Part shown: piece after piece, positions 32,072 to 43,400 of the stretch | How the letters are laid out: every line of letters starts with the position of its first letter | Numbering within the stretch: position 1 is the first letter of the stretch | DNA from: Hippasteria phrygiana | Lineage: Eukaryota > Echinodermata > Asteroidea > Valvatida > Goniasteridae | Direction of reading: 5' to 3' | Length of the DNA: 64,000 nt | Assembly (NCBI GenBank): GCA_037893225.1 | Contig: JAZGUH010000117.1 | Coordinates: 992,001-1,056,000 of the forward strand | Position numbers and translations under genes: made by a program | Notes under the pieces: generated by a model | Databases searched by the model: none | What the model saw: the letters and a program-made list of their open reading frames with translations, nothing else | Told to the model about the DNA's origin: nothing

Positions 32072-32380
32072 TTAATGACATTTTACCTGTGCTTAGTGAC
32101 ATCTGTTTCAGTTTGAATTTGACATGAAGTTTCTCTTATTAAAGAGAAAAAAATAATAATGGGTTTGTTGTGTTTCCCAGCAATATGTTGCGTACTGTAC
32201 AACTTTATTTTGCTACTGTGGTCCATCTGCTGGGACACCCACCCCAGCTGTCAAATGATACGTTCAACAGCCCATATCGTCCCAGGCTTAGTGTGTGTTG
32301 CATACAGTTTCAATGTCACATTCAGAAATGCACAGCATTAACCCCTTGCGTACGCATGATGAAATTTGGCGCAAGAAAAA

Positions 32381-32585
32381 CAGTGCCACCAGGCCGGATG
32401 ACGCAATTGGCCGCTGTTTGTGCAGTTTCAATCCATTGTTGGATTAAACAGTGCCACCAGGCCGGATGACGCAATTGGCCGCTGTTTGTGCAGTTTCAAT
32501 CCATTGTTGGATTAAACAGTGTCACCAGGCCGGATGACGCCATTGGCCGCTGTTTGTGCAGTTTTAATCTATTGTTGGATTATTG
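32381..32585 (+). repeat. 68-bp tandem repeat, three copies
   Basis: Units start CAGTGCCACCAGGCCGGATG at 32381, 32449 and 32517 (the last has T for C). Each contains GTGCAGTTTCAATCCATTGT. The inverted counterpart is at 32920-32975. Confidence 0.9.
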
Positions 32586-32987
32586 TGTATAGGTTACGCT
32601 TGACTGCACAAACACATTGTAGCGGTTCGCTTGGCTGCCAGAGCCGCCGCGGCGGCACCCCAACATCTCCCGTAAAATACTTCAATGTTTAGGCCTATTG
32701 CCTGGTCCTCCAACTGTCACATTATTTCAATGGGTAGTCCTTGTACACTCCAAGGAATGCCAAAGGAAACTGGAGGATAACTTGGTCATGCTGTGAGTAT
32801 TAACCCCCTTGAGTAAATTTTTTTTACGGGAGACGTCGGGGTGTCGCGGTGGTTTTGGCAGACAAGCGAACCGCTACAATGTGTTTGTGCAGTCAAGCGT
32901 AACATAAACAATAATCCAACAATGGATTGAAACTGCACAAACGGCGGCAAATGGCATCATCCGGCCTGGTGGCACTTCTTTTTGGAC

Positions 32988-34265
32988 GCCATATGGCAGA
33001 CTTGTATTCGAGTCACCAAACATCGAGTCCGAGTCCAAGTCACCTCTCTCGAGTCCCAGTCCGAGTCCGAGTCATATAGGTCGAGTCCGAGTCCGAGTCA
33101 CAAGTCACAAAGGTCGAGCCATGAGTCCGAGTCACGAGTCACCTTTAACTACTGTATTGGAAATACATTTTGAGGTACCGCGAAAAGCTAACAGTGTAAA
33201 TGGTTCAATTTTGTACAGCTTTTCTCTAATTTAATTAACTAGAAATTAATGTACATATACAGTATTCTCTAATTTAACCCTAACCTTCCCTAACCTGCCA
33301 AAATCAAACACCCCATTTGTGTTGAATTTTGTGTGATTGGGTACTGTAGAGCCTTGGCACCATCACTTTGCATGGGACTTGATGCCCTGATTTTGTCTAA
33401 GTACAAAGAATGTGCCATTGGTTTACTACACAGTGTTGGAGTTTGTGTGGTTAGGGAAGGATTCTAGTAAAAAGCCTTGGGCTGTTAGGGTTAATGAACT
33501 AGAAATTAATGTACCATACAGTATGTCAAATAAACCATGAGATTAGCCATTGAAGTCATTCGATCTAGATGTGACCTGTATACCTTGTCCTCTATTTAAT
33601 TAACATAAGAAACGGAATTTTCACAAACAAGGGGTTAATTTACACTTTTCATGTCGAAGCCTTTGACCAAATGATACAATAAGAATTTTACAAAGTACGT
33701 CAGATCCATAAACGAGGGTAACCAGCTGCGACTCAGATGCTTCATACAGCAACACACATGATTCAAAGCTACATGTATTGCCTGGAAAGGCGCCAGTCTG
33801 TGCCTGGAACGGATACTACAATATTTAATGGTGACAAAATTTCACGCTACACCGGACAATATCAACTTGTATTCACGTAGTATCACATGTGGACGCCAGG
33901 GTACATGTTTCAATACATTGATTTCCCTAATCAATATATCGGAAACAAGCCAACCGCACACACGCATGTATTATATTTGTACATGAGATCTCTAGATGCG
34001 TCGGATTTGCGTACACTGCCTGTATCGCTTGCTCAAAGAAGTTGCAAGTTTCTTGTTAAAAAGAGTTCTTTATGGTATTTTTTTGGGGTCGAGTCACAAG
34101 TCACGCAGGTCGAGTCCGAGTCCACAGGGTCGAGTCCGATTCCGAGTCCGAGTCATTTGTCATCGTGACTCGAGTCCGAGTCTGAGTTGAGTCACGGAAA
34201 ATGGGACTCGAGTCGGACTCAAGTCCGAGTCCGAGTCACGAGTCATACAAGTCTGCCATATGGCG
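32988..34265. repeat. Inverted CGAGTCCGAGTC arrays
   Basis: GCCATATGGCAGACTTGTAT at 32986 is inverted at 34247-34266, followed inward on each side by about 170 bp of (CGAGTC)n (33010-33165 and 34085-34245). Part of the composite element. Confidence 0.85.
33278..33490. mobile_element. TTAACCCTAAC MITE, copy 2, nested
   Basis: TTAA at 33274-33277 and 33491-33494. Nearly identical to 11399-11610. On both sides an about 40-bp sequence (ACTAGAAATTAATGTAC, CATACAGTAT) is repeated, an unusually long flanking duplication. Confidence 0.85.
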
Positions 34266-34696
34266 TCATCCGTACGCAAAGGGTTAACAGTGTATTACAC
34301 TGATAAGCAAAGCCACATGCCATAATCCTCTAGAGCTGTGAAGTAAAACACTACATTTGGAACACCAGGTTGATGTTAATGTATGTAATGTTAAGTAATG
34401 TTATAATAATTCAAATTGATATTTAACATTATAGAAAATGTTACTAATAATAAATACAATTGCAATTTCCATCAAGACTTGCTGGTCAAGTGATCAACAA
34501 CAATGACCAGCAACCCCCCAAGTGCCCTCCAGTGCCCTCCAGTAGGAGCTTTGAAGTCAATTGTCTGGAGTGCATTGGCATGTACCACTGACTTGCAACT
34601 TGCAATATTAAAACAACACATAGAACAAGGGTTAAAATATTCAATTGATATTTCCTTCTTCCTGGTCTGGGGGTTCATGGTCCTTTAACTATACCC

Positions 34697-34876
34697 AGCA
34701 CGATATGGGGCGCAGAGGGGTGCCCCCCTTTTTGTCCCTATACCCTATACACTCTCCAGACTATTGTTACCTAACACATCCCCCCCTAGACTTCTGAAAA
34801 GAATTCCTGAGATTCCGAGAACACAATGACCAGCACAAAAGAGGGGGGGGGGGTTCGCTCTGCCCCATATTGTGCA
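34697..34876. mobile_element. Hairpin element, GCACGATATGGGGCGCAGAG ends
   Basis: CAGCACGATATGGGGCGCAG is inverted as CTGCCCCATATTGTGC. The interior (ACCCTATACACTC, CCAGACTATTGTTACCTAA) recurs in inverse at 36497-36582. Confidence 0.65.
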
Positions 34877-34879
34877 TCA

Positions 34880-37335
34880 TATGCCTTTAACACATTGCAA
34901 GAAAGGGAGAGGAGGAATCCAGAGAATTGTATTAAATCAATGAACAATCATCACATGCCTAAAGCTATCGTTCTACCAAAAATACAACTTCTGTCAACAG
35001 TTGAGTCAGTGGTATCATGGAAGAAGGAACTTCCTCCATGTTTGTATAGACACTTTAGATACATGTGGCTGGTAGGAAATGCTGTGTAACACTGTGAATT
35101 TGATAGTCTGAATTTGATCTATAAGTGTGCTGGAATTCACTTTTAATTAAAGATTTCTACTGTCTATACTGTCTATAAATGGATTTGTTTTTTCTTCTCA
35201 ATATTTTCTTCTTGCATTCTTTTATGTTAAGGAAACTCCATGTTTTTCTATTTTGGGTGCCTGCTACCCTCCAAAAATGGCTTTTATTCTTAATGGCTTT
35301 CTCATATCTAATACACAGATAGATACACATAAAGTATTGCTGGCCCTCAAATAATTTTGTAAAGTAAATTTTTTTTTTTTTTTTTTTTCGTTCGATGTCT
35401 CATTAAAAAGTAAATTACTTTTGTATTGCTAGACAAAATGTAATAAAAAATCATTTTTCCAAGTGAAACTCGAAAGAGCACATTAAAGGGACCTTGGAGG
35501 CCGCCCAGTTGGGCTACAAAAAGCATTGGTCCGAAAATTGTTATAGTTTGAAAGATCATTCAGAAGTGTAGTGTGAATTCCTGAAAGCGTAGTCGGTGCT
35601 AGTGCTATTTAATGCCTGGTTAGAAGGTATGGGTGTGCATCGGAATGGTGACCCATGCAACTTTACATTATTGCACAATAACTTTCTAGACAATGAAAAA
35701 GGAAAGGTTTAAATGTTATTTGTCGGGAATTTTCAAAATTAAAACCCGACTACATGGGAAACCAGCACAGATTTCACGTTGATGACACTCACAAAATTGA
35801 CAAAGGGAATTTACTGGTCGTGGTTTTTGTAGTCTGGGTAAGGTAAAGAGCCTGAGACGAGACATAATAGCATGCCTCATTCCAAAATAAATACAACTGT
35901 ATAAAGCTTCCGAACAACCGTCTTTTGTGATATATGCCGGCGCATGCAAAGGCGGAGAAGTGATCATGTTTACTGGACAGGCATGATATTTTCAGACTTT
36001 TTGAATTGCAGAGAAAGACATTATTACAACTTCATTAAAAATATTTAAAATCGTCTGTCTTAAAAGGGGAACAAAGAAAATTATCTGGACACATCGATCA
36101 TACCGATTAATAACGTACAGTGGCCTACTTTTATTTTCTCATCTGACGAAATCTTGTGGTTAAAAACTATAGAAGTTTTAGGGAACATTTTTTTCGGTTT
36201 GGGATCATTCTTTTAAAATGCTTATTAAATTTTTAGAATTACATGTGATTCAACAACTCGCAGAAAAATATAAATAGGGGAGAAAACAATTTTTTTCGGT
36301 TTAAAGTCTAAGTTTATAATAATGGACAAGCTGTCAGTAAATCTAAAGTATACAATCAGCGTACTCCGTACACTTCATTGTAATAAGTAATTTCATTCAC
36401 ATGCAAATTAGCCAGCCCAGCTCTGGCCATTTGAAGCATGATATGTGGGCAAGGGAAACCACCCTCCCCCCCCCCCCCCCCCCCCCCCCCCCTGTCGGTC
36501 ATTGTGTTCCCCAAATCTCAGGAATTCCTTTAAGAAATCTAAGGGGATATCTTAGGTAACAATAGTCTGGAGTGTATAGGGTAATGGCTCTGGCTGGTGG
36601 CGGTAACAAAGAAAAGGCTTTGATCCAGATATCCGCAGACAAAGCTTAGACTACACTGTTTCTCAATATTGATGGTTGGCCTAAGAACGGCCTGAAACAA
36701 TGACTTGGCGACAAACACGTCCGGCGATTATGTAGTTATGAACAAATGTTGAAATTTGTTGACGATTTTATCGCCATATCGGCGATATCGCGAGGAAAAA
36801 AAAATCGACTACGAAAAAAGTCAATATCGTCAGCCCTACCCCTAGTTAAAACACCGATTGTACCTGACTTTGTAATAAAGTACACATACATGACAGTACA
36901 GTGCTTGTGAAGAAAGTAAATACATGTAACTTTCACACATCTGGAATCCTCACAATAGAAAGGAATCAACATGTATTTATATAACGTGGATCGCTGGCTT
37001 TCAAATGATAGGTACACCAGTATTGTGTGAATTATGTACAGTTGAAAGTATGTAAAGAATACAACATGCATGCTGCTCTGTTGTGGTTAGCTAAACTTAG
37101 ACTTTGAGAAAATACATGGTTCACAGTAGTTGCCATGGCTGTTTGTGCAGCTCACATGGAGGGGCCCATTCAGTGCATGCAGTGACCTGGAGGGCAACTC
37201 ATCACCTGCACACCCTGGCATCCACAGTTGGTTGGCCCTGACCAGCCATTGAGGTCACCCCAGGCACTTGAGTGCCTGGAAAGCTGTGTTTTCAATATGG
37301 AATATGGCAGCAGTATGTGGTCCAGTGCCCCACAG
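34880..37335. other. Intergenic DNA with dispersed repeats
   Basis: Holds a diverged repeat at about 35200-35510 matching 51840-52110 (TCCAAAAAT/AAGGCTTTTATTCT, GATGTCTCATT), a T run at 35369, a C run at 36464-36492, and an AGCCCTACCCC end near 36831 that may be a hAT relic. No gene recognised. Confidence 0.5.
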
Positions 37336-37339
37336 TCTG

Positions 37340-37700
37340 AGTCTTGTTGCCATCTTGTGATTGGCTAATATTTTCTTGTGAATATATCAAGGTCCTCCAT
37401 TGTGTAGTGTAAGTGTTGAATAAAACAAAATAAGACAAGATTTTGGTCGAGGTGCTCGGTGGCCTAGTGATAGTGTCTGATATTGGATCATGTGCACTGA
37501 GTACAGTTCTCAAACTATTTTGGGTTTTTCTTCCTTTATTTTTTGACAAATTTTCTCTTAAAAACAGTTCAGAGTAAATTTAAAATACTGCTCTTTTTCA
37601 AATTTTTGGTGTGGAGGATTTTTCAAAAGAAAGTCTGGCAAATCAGTCTTGCAATGTACACAAAACCTTCCCAGCCAATCACAAGATGGCAACAAGGCTC
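37340..37700. mobile_element. Element with 28-bp inverted ends
   Basis: GAGTCTTGTTGCCATCTTGT at 37340 is inverted at 37673-37700 (AGCCAATCACAAGATGGCAA). A tRNA-like stretch (GGTGGCCTAGTGATAGTG) lies inside at about 37456. Confidence 0.65.
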
Positions 37701-37787
37701 GACTCGAACCAGCAGTTGCTGTGTGTGGACATTGTTAGCATTCTATTGGAGGCATTCTCCTTACAGTACAGACTTATGAAATGGGTA

Positions 37788-37851
37788 CTGTGGGGGTGGG
37801 GGTGGGGGGGGGGGGTGAGGGGTGGGGGTTTGGGGGTGGGGGGTGGGGGCA
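37788..37851 (+). repeat. G-rich tract with G-quadruplex potential
   Basis: About 60 bases of GGGGGTGGGGGTGGGG type, many runs of four or more G separated by one or two bases. Confidence 0.85.
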
Positions 37852-37862
37852 TTTATGATTAA

Positions 37863-38299
37863 CCCTAAAGTCCTAGGCATTACTTTGGTATAAAGAACTG
37901 AGTACTGCAGAATACTACTTAGTATTTTGTTGCACTGAGTCTCTCTGTGACCATGGAATGGTGTGTAATGACAGCAGTCTAGATACTGGCAACTACTTCT
38001 AATGTAATACAGTTAAGTTACTGGGTAAATTATATTTGTGTTAATGAATTGGATGGCTAAGAAAAAAAAAATGTATCCTCTCTGAAAACCAGTAATTCAT
38101 ACTGTGTTTCCGCCTTAGATGATAACAAACATTTTCCCTCTAAGCCGAGCAACCTTAGTACTACATATTACTATGTACACTATTTGGGGTGAAGTACCAA
38201 ATACTAAAAATTACTACAGGCATTGCACATAAGTAGGTGAGAGTATACTGCATACTACATTTTACTACTAGTATTTTGTAGCTTTAGGTGATGTTAGGG
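37863..38299. mobile_element. TTAACCCTAA element with TACTA-rich interior
   Basis: TTAA at 37859-37862 and 38300-38303; ends CCCTAAAGTC and GATGTTAGGG; subterminal ATACTACTTAGTATTTTG and TACTACTAGTATTTTGTAG are inverted. Confidence 0.7.
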
Positions 38300-38460
38300 T
38301 TAAAGGGAGAAAATACTGCCGGCCTGTTTGCTGCCAGGGAGATCTTCTGGGCCAGTAGGGTCTAAATTTCCAATGTCTTTTTCGCAATGTTACAAGACAA
38401 CTTGTATGACAACTGTACTGTTCCACATCTTGGCTGGTGCTTCTTCTTGTCACTTATCTT

Positions 38461-38660
38461 AGAGTACAGAAGCGCATTGTTAATTTAACTGGAGAAGAGT
38501 TGGACACAACCTTACAATCACTCTCTCACCGAAGATCTGTTCTACAGATATTTTCATGGTAAATGTTCCACCGGCTTGTCCAGCTTGGTTCCTCCAGTTA
38601 GGGTGTTTGAGCGTGAAACTCGGCTTTCTGCCTGTTCCCACCAATATACTCTAGCCTAGG
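38461..38660 (+). pseudogene. Non-LTR reverse-transcriptase C-terminal fragment, frameshifted
   Basis: Plus strand reads VQKRIVNLTGEELDTTLQSL then SHRRSV, and after a frame change LFYRYFHGKCSTGLSSLVPP followed by RVFERETRLSACSHQYTLA. The pattern QkR...L, L..RR, LFYRYhHG.CS..L is the end of LINE reverse transcriptases. One frameshift and a stop (TAG) break it. No 3' tail is recognisable. Confidence 0.75.
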
Positions 38661-39208
38661 AATTCAGCTATGTGATACAATAAATGAAATTTTGTAGTCT
38701 GAGAAAGTCCAATGTATGTAAACGTGATTTTTAACAAAGTAAAATTGCTAAACAATTTAGTAATATAAAAAGCCGGAAATGTTGAACTTTTTGTTTTATT
38801 TGTGAAATGTTTTTGAATTTTGAACATTATCATTTCCAAAAAAAGAGGACTTTTTGGTTGGGTGCTTATAGAATGTGGGGGATTTGCTTGCTAATTCATT
38901 TTTTAATTAATGAATTGAATAACTGTTCTCTATTCACAATGTGGCCCACAAAACAAACTTTTTACAGCCATTGACAATGAACAATTGGATTCTTTTTTTT
39001 AGTTATTTGTTGGAAAAGAAAGCTGCCAAACACACACAAGTGGGTTTTGATTGTGTGATTCATTCTTTAGGATTTTTCATACATGAGCTGCTTATTTATG
39101 GAATGTGTGGTGGCAAATGACAAATAAGTTTTATGCGACTATAATTCTGTTATAGTGCCAGTGTTAACTCATGTACATGTAGGAATCTTTTTGTTGTTGT
39201 AATCTTAA

Positions 39209-39909
39209 CACTGCTAAATCCAACAATGTTGAAAAGCTGCCAGTTTTCTTTGTTCACTTTGAAAACGTATTCAAATTTACCTTGTCAGATTCCCTTGTGG
39301 ATTGTTTGACGAATTATAAGTTAAAAAGTCGTATCCTCATTGAGTGATCCAAACAATGTCGCTTTCCGGGTTGTATCGTAAAATTGGGCGTGATTACTGG
39401 CTATACGGCATTCTGGGTTTATGACTTCTGACTAGCGCCCACCCGAACAAAGATACTGACAATTTAGGAGACCACCAACATAGGGCAAGATAGCTCAGTT
39501 GGTACGGTATTCTGGAGGTCGCAGGTTCGAATCCCACTCCTGCCAGTTTTCTTTGTTCACTTTGAAAATGTTGAAAAGCTGTTATAATTTGTTGGATTTA
39601 GCAGTCACTACAAACTACATGGTGTGTTGGATGTTGTATTCAGCAGGGTAGCAGCTAAATATATTTTTAGGAGGGTAAAAGCAGACATCTGGGAAAATTT
39701 CAGTTTGATTTTGTTGGATTTAGTTGGCAGGGCTCATACAAACAAATACCTGTTGTATTTTGTTGGATTCAGCAGGGTAGCTGCAAAATGCCAAGGCTGG
39801 TGTGTGTAGGTGGTACACTGCAGGATCCAACAAAATTTGCTGTTGGATATTGTTGTATTTAGCAGGCTTCTCATTTCAGTTTTGTTGGAAAATGTTGGAT
39901 TTAGCGGGG
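39209..39909. mobile_element. GTTGGATTTAGCAG-repeat element hosting the SINE
   Basis: ACTGCTAAATCCAACAATGT at 39210 is inverted as AATGTTGGATTTAGCGG at 39891. Several TTGTTGGATTTAGCAG-like units lie between. The SINE interrupts it. Confidence 0.6.
39240..39566 (+). repeat. SINE insertion with 15-bp target-site duplication
   Basis: AATGTTGAAAAGCTG flanks it exactly (39225-39239 and 39567-39581). The insert starts with the family's 3' tail CCAGTTTTCTTTGTTCACTT, runs through the body and ends with a tRNA head (GATAGCTCAGTTGGTA, GGTTCGAATCCCA) and the same tail, so it is a dimer or tail-to-head composite. The acceptor ends GGCAAGA/TCCTGCC still pair at 6 of 7 positions. Confidence 0.9.
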
Positions 39910-40389
39910 CCATATGGAAACCATGAGTCTTTTAAATGAATTTTTAATGAGTTTGGCTTTAAGAGAAAAAAATCATGTACGTTTTGGTTTTAAACTGTAC
40001 GTCTTTGAAAAACCTATCCCTCGGGATCTTCGGGACACATGTATATTGTATCTCCAAAAGGAAAATATCATTTGTGATTTTATTTGTTTAATTATAGTAA
40101 TGTTACAACTATTCCAACAAGCTGATGTTCATCTGACACTGTCTTCTTGAATACCACAGGGATCTTCTATGTCAATAACCCAAAAAAATGTTGCTTTTTC
40201 TCCATTGCAGCGTTCATTTGAAAAATGCTTGAACAGCGTTTTAAAGTAATTACATGTATAAATTCACCTTTGTAGCTTTTGACAAGTGTCATAAATGCCA
40301 TTCATTCACTTTAAATATAATTTGCATCAGTTTGGGTGGGCAGTGCGTTTTATGGTTCTTGATTGTTTTTTTTTTTTTTTTTTTTTCAG

Positions 40390-40451
40390 ATGGTGGTTTG
40401 ATAGATAGCGGTCTTTGTTGAAGCAGAAAGATAGAAGAACAAGCTGTCAGG
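40390..40451 (+). promoter_or_regulatory. GULP1: GULP1 5' untranslated part of exon with a 3-codon upstream ORF
   Basis: A long T tract followed by CAG at 40389 is a strong splice acceptor, so this exon is probably not the first and an untranslated exon lies upstream. The leader begins with ATG GTG GTT TGA (40390-40401), a minimal upstream ORF 50 bp before the real start at 40452, which has A at -3. The upstream ATG exists in the mRNA only if splicing uses this exact acceptor. Confidence 0.5.
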
Positions 40452-43400
40452 ATGAACAAAAAGAGTGGAAACAAACAGACGGGTATGTTTGCAGGTTTTC
40501 GAGTATTTCTACTTTTTTGTCCCACAACTCAATTTGTTTTTGAAATCTCAGTGTTACACACTGTCATATGAAAATCACACTATAAAGGGCTTGGGTGCAG
40601 GAGTACTGAAACTGTACTACCAAGAGCTTACCTGAGGATGGAGCACAAATGAGACTTGTGATGCTGTGGACATGGATAAGTATCAAGGAACACTACTCCT
40701 GAAAGCCCCGACAAAAGTACTAATTTTATCCTGATTTTTTGAGAATTTTGATTTAACTGAAAAAATTTTACTTTTTCACCAAGGTCTACTTGACAGCCTG
40801 TATTTGCTTCATAGGCAAAAACCTCTTCATCTGTCTCGTTCCCAGTTCAATTTTTTTTTTTTCAAACAGAACAGATCGCGGATCAAGAGAATTGGATGTA
40901 ACATATATACTGGTGAAAACATGTATGCATGCACATGAATAGATGTTTTCACCAGATGATGTAACTCAATCCTTACCCAAATAAAAATTTGCTTCCTCTA
41001 ATTCCAGAAATGGTTGGTTTCTAGAAGAATGGTTATTAAAGCAGTTTGTCACATCTGGTGTCCCACCTTTTTAGCACTTATAAAGCAAACTAAGAATTAA
41101 AAAAAACCAACAACCAAGAGCAACAATAATAAAACATGAAATAGCACAAGAAATGCATTAATTAGTCTTAATCTTGCAGTGGGAGTTTTTTTTATGGGCA
41201 GGGGTGGTGGTTGGTTGCTTGGTTGGTTGGTGTTTTTTTTTCATGGAAACCACTCCATACACAATTAAAAGCCACTAAAAATAAGGACCTACAGACAGAC
41301 AGAGAGGGAAACAAGCAAACAGAAAAACAAATGTTGAATAAATAAAAGTGGTGGCAACATGACCTCATGCTCAATTGTGTTGCCCCGAAAATCTGAAATA
41401 CACAGGGCTGTTCATTTTCGAATAATTTAGTATTTGATTATTCGAAACTGGGTTTGACCCAATATAAGAATATTCGATTGTCCCTGATCAAATTGCATGT
41501 CGCGCCGGTAAAAAGTTGTAAAAAGCCGGTGTTTTACTTGCGGCGATCGATATTACGGACCGCCCGATCGATGTTTTGTGCATGTTATATCAAGATCATC
41601 ACGGGTACATAAACAAGAAACTAAAACTCCAGCCTCCTATTCAAACTAAACTCCAGCCTGCGTTTTTGCAGTAATTATTTTTGAAGTGTCGAGGGTTTTA
41701 CAGACGGGAACAATAAACCTCCATCTACAAAAAGTTACTGTCGACAAAAATGCGGCATTTAAACTGCTAAGCACTGTAACTTTTCTATTAAAGTAGCATC
41801 AGAGTCATATCTGTATGTGCATATATTTTTTTTGAATATTCGAACCGGCAAAAAGGTATTAGAATATTGGGTTGACAATCGAGTATTCAAATATTCGGTA
41901 TATTCGGGACAGCCCTAAAATATATTAACAAGTAAGGAGAGTCACCAGGGCCTAGTTTCAAATAGCTGTAAGCAGAAAATTGAGTTAATAATAGTAAAAA
42001 TCAGTCAAAAGTGATATTCTGCTCAGCAGATTGTGTACCAGTTGTTGAAATATCATGTGAAATTTTATTGGGACAAGTTCGTATTTGTATCACCTTCTCC
42101 TATCATTTTCTTTAAGATTTAATATACATAAATATTGTGAATCTTTTGTTTTTATACTTGTGTGCAGGAAAAAGATGGGTACATCCACCATCCTCACTAA
42201 CAAATGGCCATGTTGTCTACAATGTCAAGGTATGGTAATAAAAAAGGAAGACAACAGCTGACTGACTGACTAACTTCTGCATAGTGTGCTTGAGTTGCTA
42301 CTGTTTTGCAATTTAAAATCAAAATGGGAGACTTGTGAGATGCTGGTGGCATTGTACATGTACATGTACATGTACACTACATACCTGTACATGTGCATGT
42401 TCAGGTTGGTGAGTTCAAGGCCAGGCACTGGCAGAGTTGGTGGTCATGAGCTTGTTTTGAGCTCTTTTGATAAATCCTTGACAACCCAATGCATAGCAGC
42501 TGTTGGTATATTTGACCCCAAAGGTCTCGGGGTGGTAGGGGAGTAAGGGAATAATTTGCCCTCTCATTGTATGTACATGTATATACACATGTCCACTGAG
42601 ATGACTTTTCATTGCAACACATTGTTGGATTATGTTGGGTTTGGAACTGATGACCAGTAAGCAAACTTTGCATAGAGCCACTAAACCTGCTAAACTACAA
42701 CAACAGTTTTGGCCTGTTGGAGTTTGGCTGGTTTAGTACTCTTCCTAGTACAAGGTATGTTGGAGTTTGGCAGGTTTAGTCCAGTAGGCCACTGCATGTG
42801 ACTCGACCTGTTTGACTTTGTTAGGTTTAAGTCTTTGCCTAGTGTGAGAGCCACCCTGGGCCATTTGTGTCCCCACTAATCACAGTCCAACATCCAAGTA
42901 GTGCTAGCCAGTCACTTAATTTACTTAACCATCCCATGCCTTGTTGGTCCGAACTCAAGTAAAGTCCAACACACAAGTACATCTACCTATTCAGCGCACT
43001 GAACCACCCCTGAGTCCCCCCCCCCACTCCCCCACTAAGCACAGTCCAACACCCAGTGGCACTAGCCAGTCAATGCACTGACTCAGTCGCCCCTGTGTCC
43101 CCCACTCAATCAAAATCCAACACCATTACCCTGGACCTTGGTTCCCCATTCTAAAGTCCAACAACTTGGTCATAGTGTTTGGTACTGAACCATCCAAAAC
43201 TTGGCAAAACCTACTGTTGGAGTTTGATGGGCTTTTAATGCATGAAAATCAGTACAAACACATGCAAATAGTTATACAAAAGCTGTATGAAATCGTTTCC
43301 ATAGGTGTGTACGCAAACATGGATGCATCTAGTAGGCTCCACTCCACACGGGGGTCACTCTAGTAGGTCTATGGTCAGATCATTGTCATATCAACTTCAC

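Larger units (their letters stand above)
32342..34283. mobile_element. Composite TTAA element with nested foldbacks
   Basis: TTAA at 32338-32341 and 34284-34287; TIRs CCCCTTGCGTACGCATGATG and CGTCATCCGTACGCAAAGGG. Inside are three 68-bp tandem units (32381-32585), an inverted copy of that region (about 32815-32975), two GAGTCC arrays in opposite orientation, and a nested 213-bp MITE. The interior shares phrases with the TTAACCCCTT MITEs (CCGGCCTGGTGGCA, AATCCAACAATGGATTGAAA). Confidence 0.75.

Noticed and set aside
39481..39548. Possible tRNA gene with paired acceptor ends
   Set aside because: The D arm is shortened, it sits inside a SINE with a target duplication, and the same sequence recurs across the window.
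42401..42681. 90-codon minus-strand ORFs in GULP1 intron
   Set aside because: Two frames are open over the same stretch with no recognisable motif and no splice support.
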